A stretch of 46,723 nucleotides of DNA, taken from positions 1-46,723 of the IMG/VR virus record IMGVR_UViG_3300032092_000057; one strand, given 5' to 3'. Under the pieces are notes generated by a model. It did not search any database and was not told the DNA's origin. It was given only the letters and a program-made list of their open reading frames with translations. A program made the position numbers and the translations under genes. Below, piece by piece: positions 22,689 to 30,985 of the stretch. The stretch's first letter is position 1; each line of letters opens with the position of its first letter. This DNA comes from a virus.

Positions 22689-22696
22689 TATTTATA
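22689..22696 (-). promoter_or_regulatory. late promoter TATAAATA for the 269-residue gene
   Basis: Exact T4 late consensus on the minus strand, overlapping the first base of the plus-strand start codon. With the plus-strand copy at 22652 it makes two overlapping divergent transcription units. Confidence 0.65.
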
Positions 22697-23073
22697 TGGT
22701 AAAACTAAGAGATAATATACAAGAACAACTACCCTTTATTTCAGTACTACACTACGGTGAAGATGAATATGTCGGAATTATAATAAACCAGGATCAGTTT
22801 GTAACCAGCTTCTACGACCTAGAGCTGATTAAAACACCTGAAGAAAAGTCTGTTCTTTTAGAAATAGGAGAAGTTTGGTGGTGGGAATCAAACCGTCAAA
22901 TACCTATCAGCATTTTTTGTCGTAGGGAAATTGAACCGTATCGATATGCAATTAAAACATTTAACAGCAAAGATGTACGCATAATTTTGGGTCCTGTAGT
23001 TAACCTAATGAATATGACCCTCAAACGTGTTAAACGTAAAAGTGTACAGCTAGTTAAAACACCAAAGCGTTAA
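22696..23073 (+). CDS. hypothetical protein (125 aa)
   Basis: Function not recognised. Small alpha/beta-type protein with an acidic N-terminal half (DNIQEQLPFISVLHYGEDEYVG) and a basic C terminus ending in several Lys/Arg residues. EVWWWES near residue 55 is a notable Trp cluster. No strong ribosome-binding site. Its stop codon overlaps the stop of the convergent DnaE-like gene by 3 nt. The late promoter upstream suggests late expression. Confidence 0.7.
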   Translation: MVKLRDNIQEQLPFISVLHYGEDEYVGIIINQDQFVTSFYDLELIKTPEEKSVLLEIGEVWWWESNRQIPISIFCRREIEPYRYAIKTFNSKDVRIILGPVVNLMNMTLKRVKRKSVQLVKTPKR

Positions 23074-23648
23074 CTGTAACCGTAACTAACACCTTCACAG
23101 ATTAGATTCATCTGTACTGCCACCGCCATAGCATAGGCCACGGCGTGAGCCTTCTTAAAATAGTATTCACCATCTGTGGGTTTCGTCCAAATCGTCTCCA
23201 TCACAGTCGTCCATGTCTCTCCAATCAAATGTCTCTTGGCGGGTCTTATCATGGCCAAAACTGCCGCTAGTTGGAGTATACTCTTCGGTTTCATCTGACG
23301 CAAAATGCTGCCGTGACCGTTGACGTGAAAAAGTAAACTGCTGAAATCGTCCTGCTCTAAAAGGTCCCATAGTGGTTCGGTCTCCATCAAAGTTTTAAGA
23401 TGCTCTTCATCTCTTACATCTTTGTAGATGCTAACATTAAGAAAGTCTAATTTAAAATATCCCCGATCTTCTGCTGTTTTGTAATCTATAGTTGATAGAT
23501 TAGTTATAGGATTCACAGGTATACTTTGAAGATATATGCCAGTATTGTGTGGAACTGTGTCGTTGCGATCTAACCTACTTGCTCGTATGTGTTTAATACG
23601 AGAAAGTGCTAGATCTCTGTCTGCAAAATCAATGTCGATATCGGGCAT
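23070..23648 (-). CDS. miniature DnaE-like (family C polymerase) protein (192 aa)
   Basis: Short protein that follows the order of conserved motifs in bacterial DNA polymerase III alpha. Residues 2-8 PDIDIDF match the motif with two catalytic Asp. HNTGIYL near 34-40 sits where the HAGG segment lies. FKLDFLN near 65-71 matches the KFDFLGL motif with the third Asp. VNGHGSILRQMKPKSILQLAAVLAMIRP near 108-135 matches the finger segment ending in RPG, and KKAHAVAYA near the C terminus matches the NKSHAAAYA motif. PHP, thumb and most of the palm spacers are absent (bacterial enzymes exceed 1100 residues). TAATG couples it to the upstream gene. Enzyme activity is uncertain; it may be a regulator or remnant. 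Confidence 0.72.
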   Translation of the reverse strand: MPDIDIDFADRDLALSRIKHIRASRLDRNDTVPHNTGIYLQSIPVNPITNLSTIDYKTAEDRGYFKLDFLNVSIYKDVRDEEHLKTLMETEPLWDLLEQDDFSSLLFHVNGHGSILRQMKPKSILQLAAVLAMIRPAKRHLIGETWTTVMETIWTKPTDGEYYFKKAHAVAYAMAVAVQMNLICEGVSYGYS

Positions 23649-23836
23649 TAGTGCAGTACCTCTGATTCAAAAAGTAACAATGGTAAGTTTTCTTGCAAGA
23701 ACACGGCATACTGATCTGCGTCAGCATTATTTTCAAAACCAGTCAATTTTACATATATGGTAGTGTCATCTTCAGAAAGAATGATCTCCATATCTAATTC
23801 AGTTTTTCGAATATCACTTGTAGATACCTGACTCAT
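23648..23836 (-). CDS. small hypothetical protein (62 aa)
   Basis: Function not recognised. Acidic protein, with a likely beta hairpin (MEIILSEDDTTIYVKLTGF) followed by a helix. It overlaps the upstream gene stop by 4 nt (ATGA) and the downstream start by 1-3 nt (TAATG), so it is translated within the six-gene operon that ends with the DnaE-like gene. The coupling suggests it may be a partner of that protein. Confidence 0.72.
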   Translation of the reverse strand: MSQVSTSDIRKTELDMEIILSEDDTTIYVKLTGFENNADADQYAVFLQENLPLLLFESEVLH

Positions 23837-24531
23837 AAATTAGCCTCCTTGACTATTTTTTTTACTAGTTCCAGATCAAATGTGTGTGCTTTAAACTTCT
23901 TAACCCATACTTGAGGATCTATTATATTACTTATAGCCGCAAGCTGATCGTCTCTAAAGCCCTGTAACATTTCTTTACCGCTAGCAGAGTTTAAAATAAT
24001 CCAAGGACTTACTTTACCATCTTTAACATCATATACTGCACGATTAGTGCTTACATATTTAAAGTAATGATTCCACAAGCTGTTGTTCTCAGTGGCCCAT
24101 GACTGCATGTGAGCAACACTTCTTTCTAATGCAGTCTCGACAGCTTCTGTGTGGATTAAATTAATTACATATTTTTCGTACAGCTCGTCACGACACCAGT
24201 GATCTAATTTAACACCACTACGTACCACGTAATCAATAAACTTATCTGGATATAAGGGATTAATATTGCTGACAAAACTGCCAAACTTTATAAATGCATT
24301 ATAATAAGGACTATGTGCAAATTCATCATATGTTTTGTTTTGTCCTTTGCCCTGCGTCAGTTGAAAGAATCTATTAAATGTTTGATAGCCAACTACTGCA
24401 GACTTGCTATCTTTTGCAAGATATCTACGTTTTTGCTCACATACATGTACTGCAAGAGTTTTTTCTTGCATATATTTGTGACCACAAAATTGACATACGT
24501 AAGGTTTATTCACACTTAATTCTAGCATCAT
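23833..24531 (-). CDS. conserved zinc-finger protein (232 aa)
   Basis: The N terminus has a C-x2-C-x12-H-x-C zinc finger (CQFCGHKYMQEKTLAVHVC, residues about 13-31) followed by KRRY. The remaining 190 residues are helical, with a SPYYNAFIKFG segment and SPWIILN towards the end. I recall this architecture as a conserved, uncharacterised family in marine T4-like phages. Nucleic-acid binding, possibly in transcription or replication control, is inferred from the finger. ATG overlaps the upstream stop as TAATG. Confidence 0.75.
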   Translation of the reverse strand: MMLELSVNKPYVCQFCGHKYMQEKTLAVHVCEQKRRYLAKDSKSAVVGYQTFNRFFQLTQGKGQNKTYDEFAHSPYYNAFIKFGSFVSNINPLYPDKFIDYVVRSGVKLDHWCRDELYEKYVINLIHTEAVETALERSVAHMQSWATENNSLWNHYFKYVSTNRAVYDVKDGKVSPWIILNSASGKEMLQGFRDDQLAAISNIIDPQVWVKKFKAHTFDLELVKKIVKEANL

Positions 24532-25007
24532 TAAAACATTTTTGCAATTTCTGATTCTTCATGACCTAAGTCCCTAGCGAGTTCTTTAGCTTCTGCTTTA
24601 CTAGTCATTTTAGCCAGCAGCTCAATTTCATCATTCTTTTTATCTGGGTAGATTGTAGATAAAAATTTTGTCATTTTATTGCTGGCAGCATCTTTCTTTT
24701 TAAATCCAATCCATTCATGGAAGAAAATACTCTTACTTTCGTGTCCGCACATACAAAGAAGTTGCCACATTAATTGTGGATGTCCTTGTAGGTCGTTCCA
24801 GTATTTGTTAAAATATTCATTAACTGCTAGTACGTAGTGTTCCTTTGCGTCTCTGCTGTTTGTTTTGGCACTGCTAATATATCTATTCAATATAAAAAAT
24901 TCTTGTTTGAGATTTTTACGTTGATCTTCGTCGATCTCATCCCACAAGCCTTTATAGTTCATGTCAACGGCTGCAAGTTTATCTTTTAGTTCAATCTTTT
25001 CGCTCAT
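24531..25007 (-). CDS. possible small clamp-loader-like subunit (gp62-like) or hypothetical (158 aa)
   Basis: Helical protein. The order EFF.LNRYISSAK, then YVLAVNEYF...HPQLMWQLLCMCG, then WIGFKKKD, then a C terminus with ELLAKMTSKAEAKELARDLG resembles the layout of marine T4-like gp62 proteins. Similarity is weak and gp44, its usual neighbour, is not next to it, so the assignment is tentative. It overlaps both neighbours in a coupled operon. Confidence 0.4.
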   Translation of the reverse strand: MSEKIELKDKLAAVDMNYKGLWDEIDEDQRKNLKQEFFILNRYISSAKTNSRDAKEHYVLAVNEYFNKYWNDLQGHPQLMWQLLCMCGHESKSIFFHEWIGFKKKDAASNKMTKFLSTIYPDKKNDEIELLAKMTSKAEAKELARDLGHEESEIAKMF

Positions 25008-25311
25008 CTTCGTCCTTTATAGGTAATCCGTTACTGTGTCTATCTGTAACTTTTTCTACGTCTTGAAACAATCTTTTTTCTTGTGCAGTTAATTTATCTT
25101 TGTGAGTTTTTCGAGGATTACCGCACATGTAGCATTCTGGATTGCCACAATCCATTGCGTGATGTTTATGATACCTATGCGGTTGATCTATCCCACTAGG
25201 ATTATATTCGGACGCTTTGTGTTCCTTAGCAATTTTAACTTGCTTTTTAATAGCATTTTCGTCTTTGAGTAGACGTTTTGAATGTTTGAATTTATCTTCT
25301 TCTTTACTCAT
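24991..25311 (-). CDS. conserved hypothetical protein with CxxxxCxxC cluster (106 aa)
   Basis: Basic, Lys/His-rich protein with CGNPECYMCGNPRK near residues 55-68, a likely zinc or metal site, preceded by RYHKHHAMD. I recall this motif from conserved small proteins of marine phages, function unknown. It overlaps the upstream gene as ATGA and the downstream gene by 17 nt. Confidence 0.75.
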   Translation of the reverse strand: MSKEEDKFKHSKRLLKDENAIKKQVKIAKEHKASEYNPSGIDQPHRYHKHHAMDCGNPECYMCGNPRKTHKDKLTAQEKRLFQDVEKVTDRHSNGLPIKDEDERKD

Positions 25312-25586
25312 TCTGGATTGTCCTTGCTAAGTCTATATATCATTATAGCACGATCCAATGCCTTTTGTAAAGCAGGATTGGTTGGAGCAGCACGACGAAT
25401 TTCACCCCAGAGTTTATCTTCCATTATGTGTTCGTGCAGCGGTCGACCGTCGGGTGTACGGGGGTCAATTTTGTTTTCATATTGATAACCGATCAATTTA
25501 CGTTCCGTTGATCCCGATTCTCGAGCGTAAATTTCTTCACCGTTTCTCTCATAGATATAAGTTACGCCAGGTGTAAGAGTCCCCAT
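25308..25586 (-). CDS. conserved hypothetical protein (92 aa)
   Basis: The N terminus MGTLTPGVTYIYER and the central DGRPLHEHI...LWGEIRRAAPTNPALQKAL match a small family I recall from T4-like cyanophages and pelagiphages. Beta N-terminal half, helical C-terminal half. ATG follows AAAGGTTTAAA. It is the first gene of the six-gene operon that ends at 23070. Function unknown. Confidence 0.78.
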   Translation of the reverse strand: MGTLTPGVTYIYERNGEEIYARESGSTERKLIGYQYENKIDPRTPDGRPLHEHIMEDKLWGEIRRAAPTNPALQKALDRAIMIYRLSKDNPE

Positions 25587-25587
25587 T

Positions 25588-26424
25588 TTAAACCTTTAAT
25601 AAATCTTCCATTGTGTATAATTTTTGCATAAACGTTGAAGGATTATCAAGTACACTACTTTCAAGATCCCCGTGTCTCCTTGGGCAAAGTACAGTTTTAA
25701 AATTACAGTTGTTAACTTGTTTATATAATTTAATCATTTGTTTAACAGTGATACCAGTACCGTGTCCTAAATTTTCTATTTGATTAGTAGATTTATTAAT
25801 CGCTTGTTTTAGAGCATTACAAATTTCGTTAACATGTGTGTAATCTCGTACAGCAGACCCATCTATAGTATTATAGTCATCTCCAAATAGATTAAATATT
25901 CCTGTTTTTTGAGCATTTATTAAATTCCACATTAATCCGTCCGGATTAGTTGGTAATATCCCAGCTGTACCTGTAACATTATAAAATCTAAATGTAGTAT
26001 ACGGTATGGAATTTTCTCTGCAATATTGATCTACTATTTCTTCTGAGGCTCGTTTACTTATTCCATAGGGATTGTTCATAGGTCCTGCAGATCCAGTAGA
26101 GGCATGAACAAATCTTCGAAATTTTATATTTTTAAGAATCTTTAGTGTTCCTAAGGTATTAGTAAGATAATAATTTATAGGGTCGTTTACACTACGACTC
26201 ACAGATATTTCTGCAGCCAAATGTATGACACAGTCAAACTCTATGTTTTCGGCCTGCCATCGACAAGCTGTTGATGATAGTATATTATGTTGATCAAAAT
26301 TTGCTATGTGTATTTTAGGAGTATCTTTATCAAGTCCGTAAAGTCTTAAATCAGTTTGACTATTTAATATTTGAGTTAGATGACTTCCGATATAACCAGA
26401 ATTACCAGTAATTAATATTTTCAT
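25588..26424 (-). CDS. galE: UDP-glucose 4-epimerase-like SDR enzyme
   Basis: Extended short-chain dehydrogenase that inverts C4 of a UDP-hexose using bound NAD. The N terminus has GNSGYIGSH (NAD loop), NPYGISK carries the Tyr-x3-Lys pair, and a GalE-type signature GSAVRDYTHV is near residue 200. PRRHGD lies towards the end. At 278 residues it is shorter than typical GalE (about 330), mainly in the C-terminal substrate part, so substrate range may differ. It is the 3' end of the first half of the glycan cassette. Confidence 0.85.
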   Translation of the reverse strand: MKILITGNSGYIGSHLTQILNSQTDLRLYGLDKDTPKIHIANFDQHNILSSTACRWQAENIEFDCVIHLAAEISVSRSVNDPINYYLTNTLGTLKILKNIKFRRFVHASTGSAGPMNNPYGISKRASEEIVDQYCRENSIPYTTFRFYNVTGTAGILPTNPDGLMWNLINAQKTGIFNLFGDDYNTIDGSAVRDYTHVNEICNALKQAINKSTNQIENLGHGTGITVKQMIKLYKQVNNCNFKTVLCPRRHGDLESSVLDNPSTFMQKLYTMEDLLKV

Positions 26425-26448
26425 TTTTTAACACTGTTCCTATAGTTA

Positions 26449-27087
26449 TTAATTGTTAATTTTTTCTAATTTTTCTAAATAGTTTGGTAGATATTTGCCG
26501 CTGACTTTTTGTGTGCCTTTTAAGGTTAAGAATGTGCCAACGCCCTTGCCAAAACTAACCCATCCACCGATCCTAATGGGTTCATAATTATACTCTGACT
26601 GCAGGGCATTTAATACTTCTTGGTCCCATCCAAACGTCCAGTCTTTAAAATCTTTTTGTAATAGTGCGTCTTTGAATCTATGTCTAAAATTGCCTTGACC
26701 GTAGGTAACAAAGCCAGCTAACCATCTATTTTCTTTGTGGTGTTTTAGTATGTGTACCTTTCTGCAAACTTGATCGAATTCAACAGGTGTAAACGACCTA
26801 GTGCAGATTGTGTCAACATCTAAAGTCAATACCAGTTCGTTGTCTTTGTACAACTCTGGAACTTTAATAAATCTAAGAGCTTGATAGTAACCTACAGCTT
26901 CATCATCGTTAGTAAATTTTTTATGTTCGTAAACATATCGAACACCTGGCAATTCTTCTACGTTAACTGGATTAACAACTACAGCAGTTATCTTAATCCA
27001 CGGATTGTAATGTTGTATACTTCGAATACAATTTACAGCCCATTGTGTGTAATAGAGTGTGTCGCAGGCAAGTAAAATATTATACAT
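26449..27087 (-). CDS. GT-A type glycosyltransferase-like protein (212 aa)
   Basis: Probable nucleotide-diphospho-sugar transferase. Starts with a beta strand (YNILLACDTLYY) and has LTLDVDTIC near residue 90, where DVD is the metal/UDP-sugar motif. Near the C terminus WDQEVLNAL resembles the acceptor-side motif of GT8-like enzymes. Donor and acceptor unknown. It overlaps the upstream reductase gene by 8 nt, so it probably belongs to the same pathway operon. Confidence 0.72.
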   Translation of the reverse strand: MYNILLACDTLYYTQWAVNCIRSIQHYNPWIKITAVVVNPVNVEELPGVRYVYEHKKFTNDDEAVGYYQALRFIKVPELYKDNELVLTLDVDTICTRSFTPVEFDQVCRKVHILKHHKENRWLAGFVTYGQGNFRHRFKDALLQKDFKDWTFGWDQEVLNALQSEYNYEPIRIGGWVSFGKGVGTFLTLKGTQKVSGKYLPNYLEKLEKINN

Positions 27088-27910
27088 GTTTTTCGCACCA
27101 AAGTTTTAATTCTAGTAACATTGTATCATAATCTGGAATATCAAAATCTATTAATTGTCTAGTATCTACTAATATTTTATTAACGTCTTTAGGTCCTGAT
27201 GTTTCATTAACTATTTTTTTCAATACAAATATCTTGTTAATCTTAGTTAGCAGTTTAAATTTATTAATTTTATTGTCATTGTTAACTAGATGATATACAC
27301 CAGTAATTATAGGATTTGACATGTATGTGTCAATACATTTAGCTAATTCTAATGTTGTGATGCCATTCCAGAGTGCATTATTCCATCCATTAATTTCTTT
27401 GTCTGGGGTGGTTACAATCCAATTAAATAGTCCAGTGCCGTTAGATTTTATTTCTGGACCTATGATGCTCATTCTAAATGTAACATCTTTATCGTTGTTA
27501 ACTTCTCCCATAGATTTTGACTTTCCGTAGACATTCATTTCTGAGTGTATAGCATCTTCTTTATAATTACCTTTACTACCATCAAATACACAGTCTGTTG
27601 ATAAGTGTATGAGTGTTGTTCTAGTATTCTTTAATAAATATTCAAGGTAGTGCGGAAACCATCCGTTAATATAAGCGGCACGATCCGGTCTAGCAATACT
27701 ATCTTTAACTAATAATCCTATACAGTTAATTACATAATCGAAATTGTACAGAATTCGAGTAAGACTTTGAACTTCTAAGCTATTCTCAATATCAACGCAA
27801 TAACTAGCATCAGTTTTTGCTACTGTACTCACAGTATGCCCTTGCTGTCGTAGATATTTTGTAATAACATGTCCGGCCATGCCGTTACTGCCAATTACTA
27901 ATACTTTCAT
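27080..27910 (-). CDS. RmlD/WbvR-type nucleotide-sugar reductase
   Basis: SDR enzyme of 276 residues with VIGSNGMAGHV at the N terminus, the RmlD-type signature LSTDCVFDG near residue 105, and YGKSKSMGE with the Tyr-x3-Lys pair. RmlD reduces dTDP-4-keto-rhamnose; the same fold in WbvR/CapF reduces UDP-4-keto-6-deoxy-L-HexNAc. CapF has a C-terminal cupin (about 370 residues); this protein lacks it and fits the WbvR type. It sits next to a 4,6-dehydratase and in the same operon as a UDP-GlcNAc 2-epimerase, which supports the UDP-L-amino-sugar route. It overlaps the upstream gene as ATGA. Confidence 0.82.
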   Translation of the reverse strand: MKVLVIGSNGMAGHVITKYLRQQGHTVSTVAKTDASYCVDIENSLEVQSLTRILYNFDYVINCIGLLVKDSIARPDRAAYINGWFPHYLEYLLKNTRTTLIHLSTDCVFDGSKGNYKEDAIHSEMNVYGKSKSMGEVNNDKDVTFRMSIIGPEIKSNGTGLFNWIVTTPDKEINGWNNALWNGITTLELAKCIDTYMSNPIITGVYHLVNNDNKINKFKLLTKINKIFVLKKIVNETSGPKDVNKILVDTRQLIDFDIPDYDTMLLELKLWCEKHV

Positions 27911-28887
27911 ATAAAATTACCTTTATTAAGCATTTCTGCAATTTCTTGTTTATTCATTATTTTAGTTTTAGATGAAAATTCATTATAAGGGAATTTTTTT
28001 AAATCTTTATAAGTTGTTAACATTTCGTCGCTGTAATTCACAGGCAACGTTACAAAATAGTTTTCATCATAACAATAAGACAATGTTGAATCATGAGATG
28101 ATATTAACATTTCATCTAATTTTTCTCCTGGGCGACTGCCAGTTTCTTTAACATCAACAATTCCATATACGTTCATGAGAACTTCTGCAAGATCTTTGAT
28201 ATAACAAGCAGGCATATTCATTACAAATGTTTCTCCACCTACACTTTTTTCAGCAGCTTTGAATAATAAACTGATAGCTTCTTCTAATGTTAAAAAGAAT
28301 CGTGTCATTCTTGTATCAGTAATAGTAATTGGGCCGCCGGATTTAATCTGGTCAATAAAGAATGGAATAACTGATCCGTTTGATCCCATAACATTACCGC
28401 CTCTGATACAAACAAATTTGGTATAATCACTTAATTCATTTGCATGGATAATAACTTTTTCTCCGACTGCTTTTGTCATTCCGTATAAGTTTAATGGTTC
28501 TACTGCTTTATCCGTAGATACATCAATAACTTTTTTAACATGATTTTCGATAGCAGCGTTTACAATATTAGTAGTTCCGTTAATGTTGGTCTTAATTGCT
28601 TCTTGAGGATGCTCTTCACAGATAGGAACATGTTTAAGGGCGGCCAAATGAAATATATAGTCGACTTTTTTAGTGACAAATTTAACCGATTCATAATCCC
28701 TAATATCCCCTATAACAAATTTTAATTTTTTATTTTTAAATTTGCGTTGCATCAATACTTGCTGTAATTCGCCTCTAGAAAAAATAATGATTTCTTTTAC
28801 ATCATATTTTTCCAACAGCATTTGAGTTAGAGTTTGTCCCCATGAACCGGTGCCACCGGTAATTAAAATTCTTGCATTATTAAACAT
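27907..28887 (-). CDS. UDP-GlcNAc 4,6-dehydratase (CapE/FnlA/PseB type)
   Basis: Extended SDR of the FlaA1/CapD family, 326 residues, soluble (no membrane domain). It has GGTGSWG at 11-17, HLAALKHVP near 80-88, the signature VSTDKAVEP near 123-131, and Y135-x3-K139. Proposed reaction: dehydration of UDP-GlcNAc to a 4-keto-6-deoxy sugar, with 5-epimerisation in the CapE/FnlA type. Choice between the D (PseB) and L (CapE) outcome cannot be read from motifs; the 2-epimerase and RmlD-like neighbours favour the L series. It overlaps both neighbours. Confidence 0.87.
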   Translation of the reverse strand: MFNNARILITGGTGSWGQTLTQMLLEKYDVKEIIIFSRGELQQVLMQRKFKNKKLKFVIGDIRDYESVKFVTKKVDYIFHLAALKHVPICEEHPQEAIKTNINGTTNIVNAAIENHVKKVIDVSTDKAVEPLNLYGMTKAVGEKVIIHANELSDYTKFVCIRGGNVMGSNGSVIPFFIDQIKSGGPITITDTRMTRFFLTLEEAISLLFKAAEKSVGGETFVMNMPACYIKDLAEVLMNVYGIVDVKETGSRPGEKLDEMLISSHDSTLSYCYDENYFVTLPVNYSDEMLTTYKDLKKFPYNEFSSKTKIMNKQEIAEMLNKGNFI

Positions 28888-29894
28888 TATGATTTCCTTG
28901 CTTTAGTCGAATAGGAACCATCTTTTTTTCCAAAATAAGCATTTAGGCTTTCTGTTCTTTTTCCTCGACCACTGTTTATACGATCAATATCATCTAGTTC
29001 TAACGGATCTATTTGATAATCTAGATTTAATCCAGAGTTCTCATATATAAATTTATAATTTCCATCGAGGTTGTATCGACCTCCGTAAATATTAAAATAC
29101 ATATTTAAAATACCTCCTAAATATATAGATTTTTTGTTTAAAGAGTCTTTAATATAATTTCCAAGATACATGGCATATGATCCGCAGGTTAACAAGGCAA
29201 TGTCGAAATCTATGTCTTTTATTTCCTCAGCCATGCGATGCGCTTCTTCATTCCAATTATCTGTAGTTATTCCTAAAGTTTCGTTGGTCTCAGCGGCGTT
29301 GCTGTATGTTATCGATGTATTATAAGTTTTTAATTCAAAATTTGGAAATTGATAATTTTTATACAGTAGATGTTTTTGCGCAAATTGATGTTGAATGCTT
29401 TTTGACAACGGACTCACAATTAATATTTTTTTATTTTCGCCCCAGCTTTTAAAAGATTCTAAAAACGGAACCATACTTTCAATGAATGTATAAGAGAATA
29501 TAGTTTTATGTTCTATAGTATTATTTAAAAGTTTATTATGATCTGCAATGTATTTTTTAGATTCTATTTCTAAAATTAAATCCTGATTACCATAGCTAAC
29601 ATAATCTGTATTTTTATATGCATCGATCATTGTTTCAAGATATCTTTTAAAATTGTCTTTACTGTTAGTAAAATCAAAATACCCGTTGAATCGTTTTACA
29701 CGATACACACTATGTTCGTACCAAGCATCATCATTAAATAATTCCTTATTATTGTAATATTCTTTTACAACATCCCAATCAGATCCACCTATTCTTCCGA
29801 TAAAAATAGATTGATCTTGTTGCAGTACATCATTTAGGAAAGATATAACTTCTTGGTTATCTGTGATATGTTTTACATTTTGTGATTGAATCAT
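28887..29894 (-). CDS. probable glycosyltransferase, GT-D-like (335 aa)
   Basis: Contains segments like FIGRIGGSDWDVV near residue 32 and a C-terminal region with ILIVSPLSKSIQHQF, DIALLTCGSYAMYLGNYI and SIYLGGILNMYFNIYGGR, which resemble the GT-D fold (formerly DUF1792) of bacterial glycan glucosyltransferases. There is no DxD of the GT-A type. It lies between the 2-epimerase and the dehydratase, so it may use the sugar they make. Ends Lys/Arg-rich. Confidence 0.6.
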   Translation of the reverse strand: MIQSQNVKHITDNQEVISFLNDVLQQDQSIFIGRIGGSDWDVVKEYYNNKELFNDDAWYEHSVYRVKRFNGYFDFTNSKDNFKRYLETMIDAYKNTDYVSYGNQDLILEIESKKYIADHNKLLNNTIEHKTIFSYTFIESMVPFLESFKSWGENKKILIVSPLSKSIQHQFAQKHLLYKNYQFPNFELKTYNTSITYSNAAETNETLGITTDNWNEEAHRMAEEIKDIDFDIALLTCGSYAMYLGNYIKDSLNKKSIYLGGILNMYFNIYGGRYNLDGNYKFIYENSGLNLDYQIDPLELDDIDRINSGRGKRTESLNAYFGKKDGSYSTKARKS

Positions 29895-29899
29895 ATATT

Positions 29900-30985
29900 T
29901 TAATTTCCTAGTAATATTTGAACTACGGTATCTGATACATTGTTTTTAATATATTCGACGGGAATAGTCCAATCTCTTTCAACTATTTTAGAAACGTTAA
30001 AACAATTAATTATGTCTTGTTCCTTTAACCCACTTACAATATTTGATCCACACCATACTGTTTCTGGTCTCTCAGTAGTGTCTCTAATTGTAACTGTTGG
30101 TATACCAAATAAACACATTTCTTCTTGGACTGTTCCGGAATCGCTAATTGCCATATAGGCGTTTTTTTCTAATTTTACAAAATCAAAAAAACCCAATGGT
30201 TCTAGTATTACAATATTTGGACTATTAACTGAAATATTAAATTTTTCTAATTTTTGTTTGGTTCGAGGATGACAACTAAAGACTATTTTATAGTCTTTGG
30301 CTATCTCTTCAAAACTTTTAAAAATATTAATTAATCGCTCATCAACATCGACATTTTCTGCTCGATGTGCTGTGGCTATAATATAATTATTTTTTTCAAG
30401 ATTGAGAGTTGATAAGATAGATGAATTGTTTATTTTATCTTTGTAGAAGTCTATCACTTCCTTAATAGGATTACCAGTGACAAATACTTTATTGTTTGTA
30501 GCACCTTCACGCAGTAAATTTTGTCGGCTTAATTCAGTATAAGGCAAGTTTATAGTTGAAACAGCATCGATAATTTTTCTGTTTTTTTCTTCTGGAACTT
30601 TAAGATCGTAGCAGCGATTACCTGCCTCCATATGATATACAGGCACACCTAATCGTTCACAAATAATTGCAGCCAGTCCCGAATTAGTGTCACCTAAGAT
30701 CAAAACTTTGTCAGGTTTAAATTCTTGTAGATATTTTTCTACTCCAACAAACATCTTGCCAAGTTGTTCAGCCGTAGTACCTTTACTGTCTATTATTACA
30801 TCAGGTTTGCGAATGCCAAGATCTTCAAAGAAAATATCGTTAAGTGTAGGATCATAGTTTTGTCCAGTATGCAATACACGGTGATTACACACAAGATCTA
30901 ATTTAGGTATGATCCTCGAAAGGCGTATAATTTCTGGGCGGGTACCTAAAATAGTTAATATTCTTAGTGATTGTTTTTCTTTCAT
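29900..30985 (-). CDS. wecB: UDP-N-acetylglucosamine 2-epimerase (WecB family)
   Basis: WecB/CapG/FnlC family, GT-B-like fold, 361 residues as usual. Motifs: LGTRPEIIRLS at the N terminus, HTGQNYD near 39-45, ILGDTNS near 92, AHRAENVD near 206, and SDSGTVQEE near 280. It interconverts UDP-GlcNAc and UDP-ManNAc, or inverts C2 of a UDP-6-deoxy-HexNAc at the end of the UDP-L-FucNAc/QuiNAc route. A longer TTG start is open, but the ATG overlapping the upstream stop (TAATG) is preferred. Confidence 0.92.
   Translation of the reverse strand: MKEKQSLRILTILGTRPEIIRLSRIIPKLDLVCNHRVLHTGQNYDPTLNDIFFEDLGIRKPDVIIDSKGTTAEQLGKMFVGVEKYLQEFKPDKVLILGDTNSGLAAIICERLGVPVYHMEAGNRCYDLKVPEEKNRKIIDAVSTINLPYTELSRQNLLREGATNNKVFVTGNPIKEVIDFYKDKINNSSILSTLNLEKNNYIIATAHRAENVDVDERLINIFKSFEEIAKDYKIVFSCHPRTKQKLEKFNISVNSPNIVILEPLGFFDFVKLEKNAYMAISDSGTVQEEMCLFGIPTVTIRDTTERPETVWCGSNIVSGLKEQDIINCFNVSKIVERDWTIPVEYIKNNVSDTVVQILLGN

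Noticed and set aside
24531-25007. Firm assignment as clamp loader gp62
   Set aside because: Only the overall layout resembles gp62 and gp44 is not adjacent, so it is kept as tentative.
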